In this document: positions 46,001 to 56,357 of the stretch, piece by piece
How positions within the stretch are numbered: position 1 is the first letter of the stretch
How the letters are laid out: each line of letters starts with the position of its first letter
From: Protoeuglena noctilucae
Taxonomy: Eukaryota > Chlorophyta > Pedinophyceae > Marsupiomonadales > Marsupiomonadaceae
Length of the DNA stretch: 64,000 bases
Assembly (NCBI GenBank): GCA_958009085.1
Contig: OY253671.1
Location: 930,001 to 994,000 of the forward strand
Reading direction: 5' to 3'
Notes under the pieces: model-generated
What the model saw: the letters and a program-made list of their open reading frames with translations, nothing else
What the model was told of the DNA's origin: nothing
The model's database searches: none
Position numbers and translations under genes: made by a program

Positions 46001-47064
46001 CCCGGCCGTGCCGCACGACAGATGCCAGGAACAGGCCCTCGGGGAGGCCACGCAGGCCCGCCTCCGTCACCGTCTTGCCCACCAGCGGCGACGCGTTCGG
46101 CACCTGCAGAGAGAACGCGTTGCTGTGTTGGGCAACTAAGACGCCAAGCGACGTCCCGAGTTGGGATGGAAAGCGCACAGCACATGGCGAGGCGGCTGCA
46201 AGGCACCTGTGTGACGTAGAGGTAGTGCTCGTTGTCTGCTTCCGTGAGTGCGTTGCCGGGGAGCAGTCGGTCTGAGAAGAGGGCCATGTACACGAGCCCA
46301 GCGACGGCCACGGGGAGACCTGAACCGGGGGTGGTGGCAGCGGGTCATCTGGCTGTATGCGACGGTGTCCATGGCCGACTCAGAGGGCCGACGAGCGTGG
46401 GCTTAGTGCTTCCCTCTCACGCTTCGCTCACCGATCGGCGCCAGGTCCAGCAGGGCGAACTTGATCCCCTGCCCAGACGCGAGGCCCGCCACGACGAGGT
46501 TGGTCGAGGTGCCGATGAGCGTGACGGTCCCGCCGAGGATCGAGGCGAAGGAGAGCGGGATGAGGAGCTTGGTGGCGCTGATGTTGCACTTGCGGGACCA
46601 GGTGACCACCAGGGGCACCATGATGGCCACGATGGGCGTGTTGTTGAGGAACGCGGACGCGACCATCGTCGGCACCAGCAGCCGCACCTGGGCCGCCGCC
46701 AGGGAGCGGGGCTGGCCCAGGAGCCGGGAAAGGACGTAGTCCAGGGCGCCGGTCTCCGAGAGGCCCGCCGCCACGACAAAGAGCACCGCCACGGTGAGCA
46801 CGGCCGAGTTGGAGAAGCCGCTCGTGCCCTCCTTCACCGTGATGATGCGCGCCGCGATGTAACAGACGTCGATGAACAGCATCACTGCGGATGCATCGAC
46901 AAAAGGCGAGCGTGGGGCGAGCCGACCGCATGCAGACAAGGGGGGAACTTGCGTCGCGGCCTGGGCGGCGGCGCACCGTAATCTGGAGGGGCCCAGTCCT
47001 TCAGCAGAACCGCGAACGCCCCGACCAAAAGGACGGCCACGAAGATGCCCTCCCAGAGCGCCAT
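43066..47064 (-). CDS. SAC1/SLT-type sodium/sulfate-like transporter with RCK_C domains
   Basis: Eleven exons (47064-46977, 46884-46432, 46319-46207, 46103-45564, 45446-45151, 45060-44946, 44852-44697, 44569-44215, 44097-43916, 43653-43386, 43220-43066) give about 906 residues. The two membrane halves carry SLC13-like hairpins: [16 protein letters not shown] and [18 protein letters not shown] in the first, and [17 protein letters not shown] and [15 protein letters not shown] in the second. Between them lie about 480 cytosolic residues containing repeated TrkA-C/RCK_C units, each with a [11 protein letters not shown]-like start and a GGDRLEF- or GDVLLMEAG-like end. Four are recognisable. This is the layout of Chlamydomonas SLT1-3 sulfate transporters and the SAC1 sensor. 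The last intron (43385-43221, GC donor) is inferred because the read-through translation is not protein-like. Confidence 0.87.
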
Positions 47065-47520
47065 CGTGACCCCCACGGGCACTGCCCGGTCGTCTCGCCG
47101 GCCGCGGCTGCGTATGACGCGCACGCCCTCAGCGCGCGAGTCTCAAAGCGTCGATGATCGTCCCTAGATTCGAGGGACTCAGATATATCGGCGATGTCGC
47201 AGCCCGGCGCGAAGCGCGGCCCCCCTGGACTGCGTCACTGCAGCCGCCCTCCCTCGCGCGGAGAGCCAACGGAGCGAAGGTCCGTCGAGTCCCCCGGGTT
47301 CGCAAGACGTCCGATGTCCCCCCGCCGCGCCCTTGCTGGCCGATGTCGCCGCCTCGCCCGTGCCAGTGCCCGGGTCGGGTATAGCCTGGTGTGGCTGGGC
47401 GCTTTGCTGTCCTCGCGACGCCCGGGTGCTCCGCCAGTTCCCTCGTGCAACTGCCGTCGGACTTGTCCTTGCTACCCATCCCGGCCTCCCGGGTCTCTTA
47501 GAGCCAAACCAGCGCTTCCG
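47065..47520. promoter_or_regulatory. divergent intergenic region
   Basis: This 456-nt gap lies between the divergent SLT and CBS-protein start codons. The sequence aggatatatcggc-like AT patch near 47181-47190 is the only AT-rich spot. No clear core element was identified. Confidence 0.35.
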
Positions 47521-48745
47521 ATGGCCGCTGTCGCCTCCCCCGCGACCTGCGCGCGTGCGCAGGCGACATTGTCGCGCCGGCCCACCGCCGTCACGGCCCT
47601 GCGTCTGCAGCGCGCGCGCGGGGGGGTGACTCGCGCCACCAGCGCGCATGGGGGGGCCGCGCAGGAGGCCATGTCGGGAGAATGGCCCTCAAACTGGTCG
47701 ATCGCTAGCTACGAGGTGGGTTGGGCCCTCGGGAGGCCTTCTTTTGCCCCCGTCAGCCCTAACGACCACCCGCGCGCCGCTGGGGCCCTCTCGCGCGGTT
47801 CGGACTCCCGTCCGCGGCCGCGTTGTGACATTTTGCCACTCACCGGTCGGGGGGGAGTCCGGCGGCCTCGCACGGGGCCTCCGCTGGCTGCTTTGCCCGT
47901 CGAGATCTCCGTTACAGCCGTCCCGCCGAGTCGGGCGCCTCCCGATGGACGGCTTCCTCCGTACCCGTCTCCTTGGTTGTTTCGGAGCGCGATCCCTCGT
48001 CCGGACGGCTCCTGGCTCTGTGTTTGCGCCGGGCCAGCACGACGGGGTCCCGGGCGTGCCGATCGCGCTGACTGCGCACGCATCGGCTTCCTTTCGCCCC
48101 TTGACGGATGTCGGTGCACAGCTGGGCCGCTTGCGAGCCGAGCCGCGCGCTCCCGCCCCGGCATGCAGGACCTCGCGGAGTTCTACAAGGGTAAGCTGAA
48201 GGAGGAGGTCGCGGCCAAGGCCGGGACGCCCGTGGAGGACGTCATGTCCACGCGCCTGTTCACCACGACGCCCAGCACGCCGCTGGACAAGGCGAGCGCG
48301 GGCAGCCGGGGGCAGCGCGTGCCCGCACGCGACGAGGCGGAGGTTACAACATGCCCCGCGTGCTCCCTCCCCGCAGCTGGACTTCGGCCCCGTCTCGGGC
48401 ATGCCGGTGATGCAGGGCAGCAGCATGGTGGGCATCATCTCCAAGCAGGACCTCGGGAAGCCCGGCAAGGTGGTGGAGGACGTCATGACCAAGGTGAGAG
48501 GGGCGAAGGTGGTGGGGAGGGCGCTCGCTCGCGGCGAGGCGTCTCGGCGTCTCGCAACGCAAGGCTCTCCGACCCCGCAGCGTGTGGTGGTGACGACGCG
48601 CAAGGCGACGGTAGAGCAGGCGGCCATCATGATGCTCAAGTACAAGGTGCACCGCCTCCCCGTGGTCGACGAGGGCGCCAAGGTCGTGGGCATGATCACG
48701 CGCACGGACGTCTTCAGCGCCATGGAGCATGACCTCGGCATGTGA
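47521..48745 (+). CDS. CBS-domain protein, probably plastid-targeted
   Basis: Four exons (47521-47715, 48169-48291, 48377-48493, 48581-48745) give 199 residues. About 55 N-terminal residues rich in Ala, Arg and Ser resemble a plastid transit peptide. They are followed by a CBS pair: VEDVMSTRLFTTTP with VSGMPVM and MVGIISKQDLG, then VEDVMTK, KATVEQAAIMM, KVHRLPVVD and VVGMITRTDVF. CBS pairs bind adenosine nucleotides; plant CBSX proteins regulate thioredoxins, and a similar role here is only a suggestion. In the first CBS motif the helix between LDK and PVSGMPVM is several residues shorter than usual. The first intron (453 nt) is the longest in the window, and intron 2 has a GC donor (48292); a missed exon within either is possible. 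Confidence 0.8.
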
Positions 48746-48876
48746 TGGGCGTGGGATGGTGCGCGCTAGTGAGAGTCAGCCGCCCCCACTCCCGGCCTCA
48801 ATTCACCGGTCGCCGTGCTGGCGTTGGCAACCTTTGATTGTCAATAGCGTTATGAAGTTCGAATGCTCTGGTCGCG

Positions 48877-51800
48877 TCAGGCAGCCCAGGCCGTCCCCGT
48901 CACCTTGGCCGCGAACCCATAGCAATCGGCGATCTCCTCGATCACCTTCGCCGTAGGCTTCCCAGCCCCGTGACCCGCGCGCACTTCGACGCGCACCACG
49001 AGCGGGTTGCGCTGGGGCGAGTCCGGCGACCCGCACAGCGTGTGCTGCAGCTCCGCAATGAGCTTGAGGCTGCGGGCGCAAGCAGGGACAGGGACGTCGT
49101 GAGCTGACGACTGATGCTGGGCTCACGAGCTGGCGTCAGGTCACACCCACCTGTGGGAGGGCACGACGCGGTCGTCGTGGTCGGCGGTCGTGAGGAGCAT
49201 CGGCGGGTAGTTGCGTGTCCCCAGCTCGGGCACCCGGACGTTGTGCAGCGGCGAGTACCCCAGGAGGTAAGCGAACTGCTCCGGGTCGTCCGCGCACCCG
49301 TAGCCCGTCTTCCACGCGTGCCCGATCGTGTGCAGGTGGAAACGCAACATGTCCATGACCCCGACCTTGGCGATGGCGCAGCCGAAGAGGTCCGGGCGCT
49401 GGTTGCAGCACGCGGCGACCAGCAGGCCCCCGTTCGAGCCGCCTTCGATGACGACCCTGCCCCGGGACGTGTACCCGCGCTCAATCAGGTGCTCCGCGCA
49501 AGACTGGAAGTCGTCGAAAACGTTCTGCTTGTTCATCACCGACCCGGCGTCCCTCCAGGAGACGCCGTACTCGCCGCCACCCCTCAGATTGGCCACCGCC
49601 GCGACCCCGTCGTAGGCGCGGAGGAAGGCGATGCGCGAGACGGAGAAGGTCGGGAGGATGGAGACGTTGAAGCCGCCGTAGCCGTAGAGGAGCGTGAGCG
49701 CGGAGCCATCCACGGGACGGCCGCGCCTGTGGATGATGAACATGGGCACCCGCGTGCCGTCGCGGCTCGTGACGAACTCCTGCCGTGTCTCAAAGTCCTC
49801 CGGATCGAACCCCGGCACCTCCGATCGCTGGACGAGCTCCAGGTCCACGCGCGCGCCGCCGTCCCCGATGCTGCCCCGGTAGATGCTGCCGGGGTCCGTG
49901 AAGGACGTGAAATTGACGAAGAAGTCGTCGTGGGACCGCTTGCCGCTCAGCCCTGACAGCGTGCCGATGCCGGGGAGGTCCACGGTCTGCAGAAGCGCCC
50001 CGTCGCTCAGCCGGCGCACCTGCAGCTCGTCTGCGGACAGGACGCGGGCGGGGGGCGACGTCGGCGTGGCGGGCGCGCGCCTCAGCGACCCCGCTGCGGC
50101 GCGGGCCGCGTCGCTGCGCACCCTTGACGTCCACCATGTAGCACGTGAGGAGCGTGTCGTGCTGCACGTGCGCCCACTTGAGCACATCCTTGTCGTGCTG
50201 CGTGCAGCCGACACGCCGGGCATCAGTGACAACAAGGGAGGCAAGGAGGTCCCCACAACAAGCCGCCGCCGTGCGCAGAGAGAGCGGCCTCGCCTGGGGC
50301 ACCACGGTGGCCCAGTCCCGAGGGTCGCCCGCGTCCCGCACGTCGCAGCGCACGAGCTTGTAGCGCGGCGCCCCGCAGTTGGTGCGGAAGGTGAAGACGG
50401 GCCCGTCGTTGCAGACGTACGAATAGCTCCCATCAAACGAGTCCACGAGCTTCGTCAGCGGGACCATGGGGCGACCCTTGGCCACGTCATGCGCCGAGAA
50501 GTCCAGCGACCCGTCCGGCGCACGGGGCACTTGCTCCAGGTCCACCACGTAGAGCCGGTTGGCGGGCAGGCACCCCTCGCTGATGTACAACACCAGGTAC
50601 CTGCGGGCCGGAGTGAATGGGGTCGCCGTTGTTGCGGTTGCCTGATAGCACCAGCCTGACGGCACCAGGGTCTCCTCTGTTTGCCCAAGCAGCCAGGGTC
50701 AAGACTCACTTGCCGTCCTCGGTGACTTCGGCCCCGCACATCCACCGCGGGTGCGCTGGGTCCGCCCACACCACTGGGTCATCCTCCTGCGGCCTCCCTA
50801 AGCGGTGGTAGCAGAGCTGCTGGTTCTCGTTGATGTCCCGCTCCGTGCCCAGCTCCTTCAGCCCCTTGGGTCCCAAGTATCGGTTGTAGAAGATCCCCAG
50901 GCAGTCGTGGGTCCACTCCAGGCTGCTGAACTTGACGTAGCGCAGGGTCCCGGCATCCAACAGCGCCTTCGCCACCCCGTCCGGACGCACGCGCAAGAAC
51001 TTGGCCTCGCACCAGTCGGAACCCCCGCTGGCCAGAAAGTAGGCCACGTGCTCTCCGTCCCGCGCCACGGAGTGCGCGGTGAGCGCCACTGTGCCGTCGG
51101 TCGAAAGCGTGTTGGGGTCCAGCACGGTGCTGGGCTCCCCGTCGAGGGTTGACCGGACCTGCAGCACGTATTGGTTCTGGAGACCCGAGTTGTACATGGC
51201 GAAGTAGCGCTGGCCTTCGCGGTGAGGCACGCCGCGCTTGGGGTAGTCGTAGAGCTTGGTCATCAGGTCGCGGAACGGCCCACGCGTCTCGCACTGCTCC
51301 AACAACGCATCCGTGACTCGGTTCTGGGCATCCACGAAGGCCTTCGTCTCGTCCGCGTCGGGATCCTCGAGCCACCTGCGAAACGAGCGACGTTGCACAG
51401 TGGATCCCAATGTACGAATCCCATGGGGCAGCGCATTGTGCACTCGTACGCACCGATATGGGTCTGCCACTTTGACGCCGTGGATCTCCTCCACCACCGT
51501 GGCATCCCTTCGCACATCGGGGTACTGGCTGGGCAGGACCTGCGTAAAGAGGGAGCCTTTTACGCTCACCGTGACTTGGAGCAGCTGCGCGCTGCCTATG
51601 CTCCCCTCATGAGCTGCATTGGCTTGCCTGCAGCGTCTCCGTGACGACAGCGCCCTCGCGAGGGGAGCGCGCTGCCATGGTCGTCCGCACCACGGATGCT
51701 CTCGCCGAGATCGGTCGTGCAACGCGAAGGGACGCCTGTAGCATGGAGCAGGAAGCGGCGACGCAAGTCTCGGCTGCAGGCAGTCGGCAACAATCGTTGC

Positions 51801-51884
51801 AAGCAATGCACGAGATCCGAAAACCTGTCTGCAGCTATCGCGCAGAAACTGGCAATTTGCCGCCAGTGTTTCGAAGTCGCGCAT
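48877..51884 (-). CDS. prolyl oligopeptidase (S9A serine peptidase)
   Basis: Six exons (51884-51454, 51375-50710, 50600-50294, 50197-50122, 50030-49151, 49069-48877) give 850 residues. The fold is an N-terminal seven-blade propeller followed by an alpha/beta-hydrolase. The catalytic triad is visible: Ser in EGGSNGGLLVAAC, Asp in TADHDDRVVPSH and His in RAGHGAGKPT. Other family marks are DPYRWLEDPD, YFAMYNSGLQNQ, LYGYGGFNVS and LRGGGEYG. It cleaves after proline in peptides of roughly 30 residues or less. Typical members have about 730 residues; the extra 120 at the N-terminus are basic and Ser/Ala-rich, so either an organelle presequence or an unspliced 5' region. The ATG at 51884 is simply the first in frame. 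Intron 3 has a GC donor (50293). Confidence 0.9.
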
Positions 51885-51994
51885 CGGTGAAACAGTGCCG
51901 AGGTGATCCAGAATTGTTGTGTCGGTGTTCACGAGCGCATCCTGACGATCCATCGGCGAACCTGGCAATCACTGCGCACAGACCAGCCCCTGCA
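51885..51994. promoter_or_regulatory. compact bidirectional promoter between prolyl oligopeptidase and HCAR
   Basis: Only 110 nt separate the ATG of the prolyl oligopeptidase (minus) and the ATG of HCAR (plus) in my models. Both 5' UTRs and both promoters must fit here unless transcripts overlap. No TATA box is seen. The spacing depends on the two start choices being right. Confidence 0.45.
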
Positions 51995-54027
51995 ATGGTT
52001 GGGGTCCTGGGGATAGCGCGGGCGGGCATTGGAGGCCCGTCGCGTGCAGGGACGCTGCATCGGTGCGGCGCGGTGCGCGGGACGGCACCCGTCGCTGCAG
52101 ATTGGCGCGAGAAGGCCAAGCCCATCGCACCTGGCTCGCCCTATCCCGCGAAGGAGCACTGCTCGAAATGCGGGCTGTGCGACACGTACTACGTGGCCCA
52201 TGTGAAGGAGGCGTGCGCTTTCCTCGGATCGGGAATGTCGGATGTGGAAGCGGAGATGGAGCAGGCGGTTCATGGGCGCCGGCGTGACCCCAGGTCAGAG
52301 GACGAGGACCTGCTGGGCGTGGTGGAGCGGACGCTGTATGCGCGCGTGCGGCCATCAGTCCCGGGCGCTCAGTGGACGGGCATCGTGACGAGCATCGCCA
52401 CACGGATGCTCGAGCGTGGCATGGTCGATGCGGTCGTGTGCGTGCAGAGCCAGGTGTGACGCCGAGGGTCAGGCTAAGCTCTTGAGAGGCCCCTGAACAG
52501 CATCTTGCATTCGTGGTCGTGAAGAGACACATACCAACTTCTGGTGTCTCTCTGTCGGCACGCAGGACGACGACCGCTTCGCGCCCAAGCCGGTGGTGGC
52601 GACGACGGTGGAGGAGGTGCTAGCCGCACGGGGTGTCAAGCCGTGCCTGAGCAACAACCTGTCCGTCCTCGCCACGGTGGAGGCGATTCAGGCCAAGCGA
52701 CTCCTCTTCATCGGGGTCGGGTGCCAGGTCCAAGCCCTCCGCAAGGTGCAGCAGCACCTGTTGGGCCTCGAGGAGCTGTATGTGCTTGGTGAGACCCGAG
52801 TGCGCTGGATGTGGACGTGCGGTGGGTGGGGTTGGGCAGGCCAGCACTGCGCCCTGCACTGCACCAGCACTGCGGCATGTCGTCAAAGCCACGTGCTTGC
52901 GTCTCGCAGGGACCAACTGCGTCGACAACGGCACGCGGGAAGGGTTCGAGACCTTCCGACTAAACGCCAGCGAGACCCCGGACACTGGTGGGTGCTGTGC
53001 GTGGTGGGACACTTGGAGCCAGGTTTCTGCGACCCCCGTGCCACTGCCGCGCTCGTCACGGTGATGCCCTCCCGCTGTGACGCTTTGCCCGCAGTCCTCC
53101 ACTACGAGTTCATGCAGAATTACAACGTCTTCATAAAGCACACGGACGGGCACACGGAGAAGGTCCCTTACTTCTCCCTCCCGGCAAAGAAGCTGTCCAA
53201 CGTGATTGCGCCGTCGTGCTACAGCTGCTTCGACTACACCAACGCCCTCGCGGACCTCACCGTGGGGTACATGGGTGCGGTGCTGCGGCAGATATCATGG
53301 CGTGCACGTGTGATGATGCCCTGCCGCAGCTGCAACTGCGGCGCCTGTTGATGCAACGTCCATGGCAGTGCTCGTGTGGCTGCGCAGGGGTGCCCTACCA
53401 GGGCGTGGACATGACAGAGCACCTGCAGTACGTGACGGTACGCAACGAGCGGGGCAGGAAGATGCTGGAGACGATTCGGGACGTGCTGGAGGAAGTCCCT
53501 GCGACGTCGTCAGGAAGCAGAGGGGAGCTGGTGATGCAGACGCTGCTGAGGCGAGTGCGGGCAGAGTATGGGTGCATGTGTGTGTCACTGTAGAGGTGGC
53601 AGCACCTGTGATTGCGCCCCTTTGGCAGGAGCACGGCAGAGACGCGCGTCGAGCTCTGCTCACAGTGACGACATGGCCAAGTTCGGGGAGGGTCCGGACC
53701 CCATGCCCCGGTGGCTTGGCCGAGTCCTGGCGGCCATCGTCACGTTCGTGGGGCCCAAGGGCATCGAGTTTGCCAAGTACTCAGGCGAGGGCAGACCCCC
53801 GTTGCGATGATACCTGAGGGTCATGAGACGGCAGTACCTAAGCGATGTGTAGTGTGTTTCCCGCAGTCGAGTACCACTACCTACGGAACTGGCTGTATGT
53901 GCACCGCCACTGGAAGCCCGAACGTGCTGCGGCGTACGTCCCCGCTTACGTGCGGCGCCTGGTGGAAAGGTACGACCGGGACGGCAAGATGACCGAGCTG
54001 CTGCGAAAGGGGAGGCCGGGCAAGTAG
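51995..54027 (+). CDS. HCAR: 7-hydroxymethyl chlorophyll a reductase, chloroplastic
   Basis: Seven exons (51995-52453, 52566-52788, 52910-52987, 53095-53274, 53388-53550, 53666-53784, 53867-54027) give 460 residues. HCAR is an iron-sulfur flavoprotein that reduces 7-hydroxymethyl chlorophyll a to chlorophyll a in the chlorophyll cycle and in chlorophyll b breakdown. The N-terminal 40 residues resemble a transit peptide. Cys56, Cys59, Cys62 and Cys74 (CSKCGLC then EACAFLG) are the first cluster ligands. Later come LLFIGVGCQVQALRK, NCVDNG and APSCYSCFDYTNALADLTVGY, with further Cys. The tail GPKGIEFAKYS-VEYHYLRNWLYV is typical of plant HCAR. It belongs to the FrhB/CobF420 hydrogenase-beta family but the tail and introns make it the plastid enzyme. 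Introns 5 and 6 use GC donors (53551, 53785). Confidence 0.93.
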
Positions 54028-54181
54028 CACGGTGGTTGCCTCAGCAACCACCGTGAGACGGCAGTCCAGTGGGCGAGTGTGTCCCGAGCGCAGTGAGCGC
54101 GCAGAGTTTGGCCAGATAAAACACCCCAGCAGTTCAATTGCACAGCTTCCCCTCCAATGTCATGCTCAAGGAAACACGTCG

Positions 54182-54854
54182 TCAGGCGCACATGCACCCT
54201 GCTTCCTCCTTCGACACACAAAGCACATCTGCTAGCTCATGGCGGTCACAGGTCCTCCTCGAGGCCGGGGTAGGGCACCTGGTCTTCCAATCAAAGCCAC
54301 ACTTCTCCATCGCGTCCATGCGGAACTCATCAAACGCGCCCCACGTCACGTCCTTGGCCACCACGTTTGCCGTGCACTGCGGTCCCAGAACAACTTGAGC
54401 TCGGTCGCAACTGCCGCTAAGCTGATACTGCCACACGTCGCCATGCAGCTAGCGGGCGCCGCTCACCAGAAGGTCCCCCACTTGCACGCCAAACCAGTCC
54501 ATGATCAGGTATGCGGGGCAGTCGTAGCGCTCCCGCGTATACTTGTCGCCGGGAGGGATGTACGTGGTCAAGAAGAGCGCCAGGTCATCGGAGCTGGCGC
54601 ACCCGTCGCCTGCGCCGACGGGGGAGGAATGCCCCAACATCCAAAGAGATCTCTCGCATGGCTGCCGGCGAGCACGCCTCCCTGAGCCAGCTGCCGCCAT
54701 GCATTGGTCGCCTCTCACCGTCCGTGTCCATGGGGACGTACGTCAAGGGGAACGTCATCACGGATGCCGGCAGGCTGCACCGCGCATCGCTCCAACTCCC
54801 CAGGAGCGCCGCCATGCAGAACAGCACGAGGACAGGGGGCAGTCGCAAAGACAT
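54182..54854 (-). CDS. small secreted cysteine-containing protein, unknown family
   Basis: Three exons (54854-54719, 54609-54467, 54427-54182) splice in phase with GT-AG introns to 174 residues. The N-terminus MSLRLPPVLVLFCMAALLGS is a clear signal peptide with a likely cut after WSDA. The mature part has a hydrophobic, aromatic core (ALFLTTYIPPGD, AYLIMDWFGVQVGDLL) and about nine Cys. Five of these are concentrated near the end (KCGFDW, TRCPT, RRTCDR, VLCVS and CMC), suggesting disulfides. I recognise no domain. It is convergent with HCAR (154 nt between stops). Evidence that it is real: signal peptide, three phased exons and consensus splice sites; no homology is visible to me. Confidence 0.6.
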
Positions 54855-55255
54855 TATGCACAGTCTACGAAGCCGAGCTGTCCACCAGGGGATTGAGAAA
54901 GTGTGAAGTTCTGTGGTGTGTGTCGAGAATGCCTGCGGTGCGACGAGTGGGTCAGGAAGGAGCGCTACGCTGCGTGACGTGATCTCGTCATGGACGGGAT
55001 TACTGGATCCTCATAGGGTTGCCACGAAACAGGACGACCTGACGCACGCAGCGTCGGAACATGCCGACCAGTGAATCGCTCACACGGCGTATCGCCCAGC
55101 TGCACTTGCATGGTGTCCCAGCTTGTATTCTGGACTCCCTGGTCGGACTCCCTGGTCGATACACGTCTGCTTGTGGTCTTCGAGCGAAGAAAGGGCAGTG
55201 GCTTGTTGCGAGCTGCCGCTGCAGCTGCCGCAGACCCCGCACCGCTAGTCCGGCG
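54855..55255. promoter_or_regulatory. divergent intergenic region
   Basis: This 401-nt gap lies between the divergent start codons of the small secreted protein and the PAP/fibrillin gene. Promoters for both are expected; no distinct element, RNA gene or repeat is seen. Confidence 0.35.
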
Positions 55256-56306
55256 ATGCTGAGCACTGCGCGACTTCCGGGTCCCGCGCCCACCGGGCGC
55301 CAGGCGCGGTTGGCGGGCCAGAGGCCACGCGCTTCGTCTGGAGCCGCTACTGCGACATCCGCGAGCTCCGATGCCGTCGAGCTGATCAAGAAGGCAGCAA
55401 AGTGAGCCTGTCTTTCCCTGCACTTCATCCTTGGGGACAGTCCTGCCTTGGTCCCCCACCACGACCACTACCTCTTCCAAACTCGTTTCCATCCCTCGCG
55501 AGAGCAGGGGCGGATTTGGCCAGCCCAGCCCCGCCGAGGTGCTTCAGGCGGTGAAGACGCTCGAGCGGAGCAACATCCCCGCTGGGGACGACCTCCTGGC
55601 CAGGCTTGGTGGCGAGCAGAGCCCCGGGTTCCGCTGGCGCCTGGTCTACGCATCAGGGCAGAAGGGCAAGACCCCGGGGAGCTTCTTCCCGATCCCCGCG
55701 TGCCAGCGCTGGGACGCCAGCAAGGGCGTCATTGAGAACGGGGTCTATCTGGGTGGCATCCTCGGCTTGATTTTCCAGGTACGCAGAGACCACCGCCACA
55801 GCGCACAGAAAGACACACATTATTCGACGCTCACGTGGCCACGGCCGCACCAACCTTGCGATTCGTGCGACGCAGGGGCCATTCAACCTGGAGGGCCGCA
55901 TCCTGCGCTTCGACTTCAACCGACTCGCTCTGCGCCTGGGCCCCTGGAAGCCCACGTTCACGATCAAGCAGGAGACGAACGACTTCCTCGAGAAGCTCAT
56001 CGTGCGGAGAGGTGGGGCGGCACTGCGAGAACTGCTATCGCCATGGTGGCGCACGTGGGCCCACGCGCACAGGGGACTGGCCAGGTGTCGCTCCCTTCAC
56101 CTGGCACACAAACTCACCGCCACCGCCGAATTGCGAGCGCAGGCATGACCGAGTTCACCCCGGCCAAGAGGTCTCTTCCCTTGTTCAAGATCATCTACGT
56201 GGATGACGAGGTGGCGGTGGCGCGCGGCCGCAGCGGGGGCCTCGCCTTCTGGGCCCGCACGACGCCCACGTGGGAGCTCGAGAACCACGTGGAAGGGCTC
56301 GACTAA
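55256..56306 (+). CDS. PAP/fibrillin-family plastid lipid-associated protein
   Basis: Four exons (55256-55401, 55508-55778, 55876-56011, 56143-56306) give 238 residues. The first 40 residues (Ala, Ser, Arg and Gly rich, no early acidics) look like a plastid transit peptide. The body is a lipocalin-like beta-barrel: SPGFRWRLVYASGQ near residue 90, NLEGRILRFDFNRLAL, and the C-terminal FKIIYVDDEVAVARGRSGG followed by LAFWAR. The last matches the PAP motif in which an aromatic strand leads to D-DI-I-RG. Family members bind lipids or isoprenoids at thylakoids and plastoglobules. The subfamily is not assigned. Its stop lies only 51 nt from the convergent RPN5 stop. Confidence 0.82.
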
Positions 56307-56357
56307 ACGCGCGGCGCGAGCAATTGCCTACGCCTGCCCTGCTGCCCTGACTCCGCA

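Noticed and set aside
51995-54027. Archaeal/bacterial F420-reducing hydrogenase beta subunit
   Set aside because: The family fold is shared, but the N-terminal extension, the C-terminal GPKGIEFAKYS tail and six introns identify the plastid chlorophyll enzyme.
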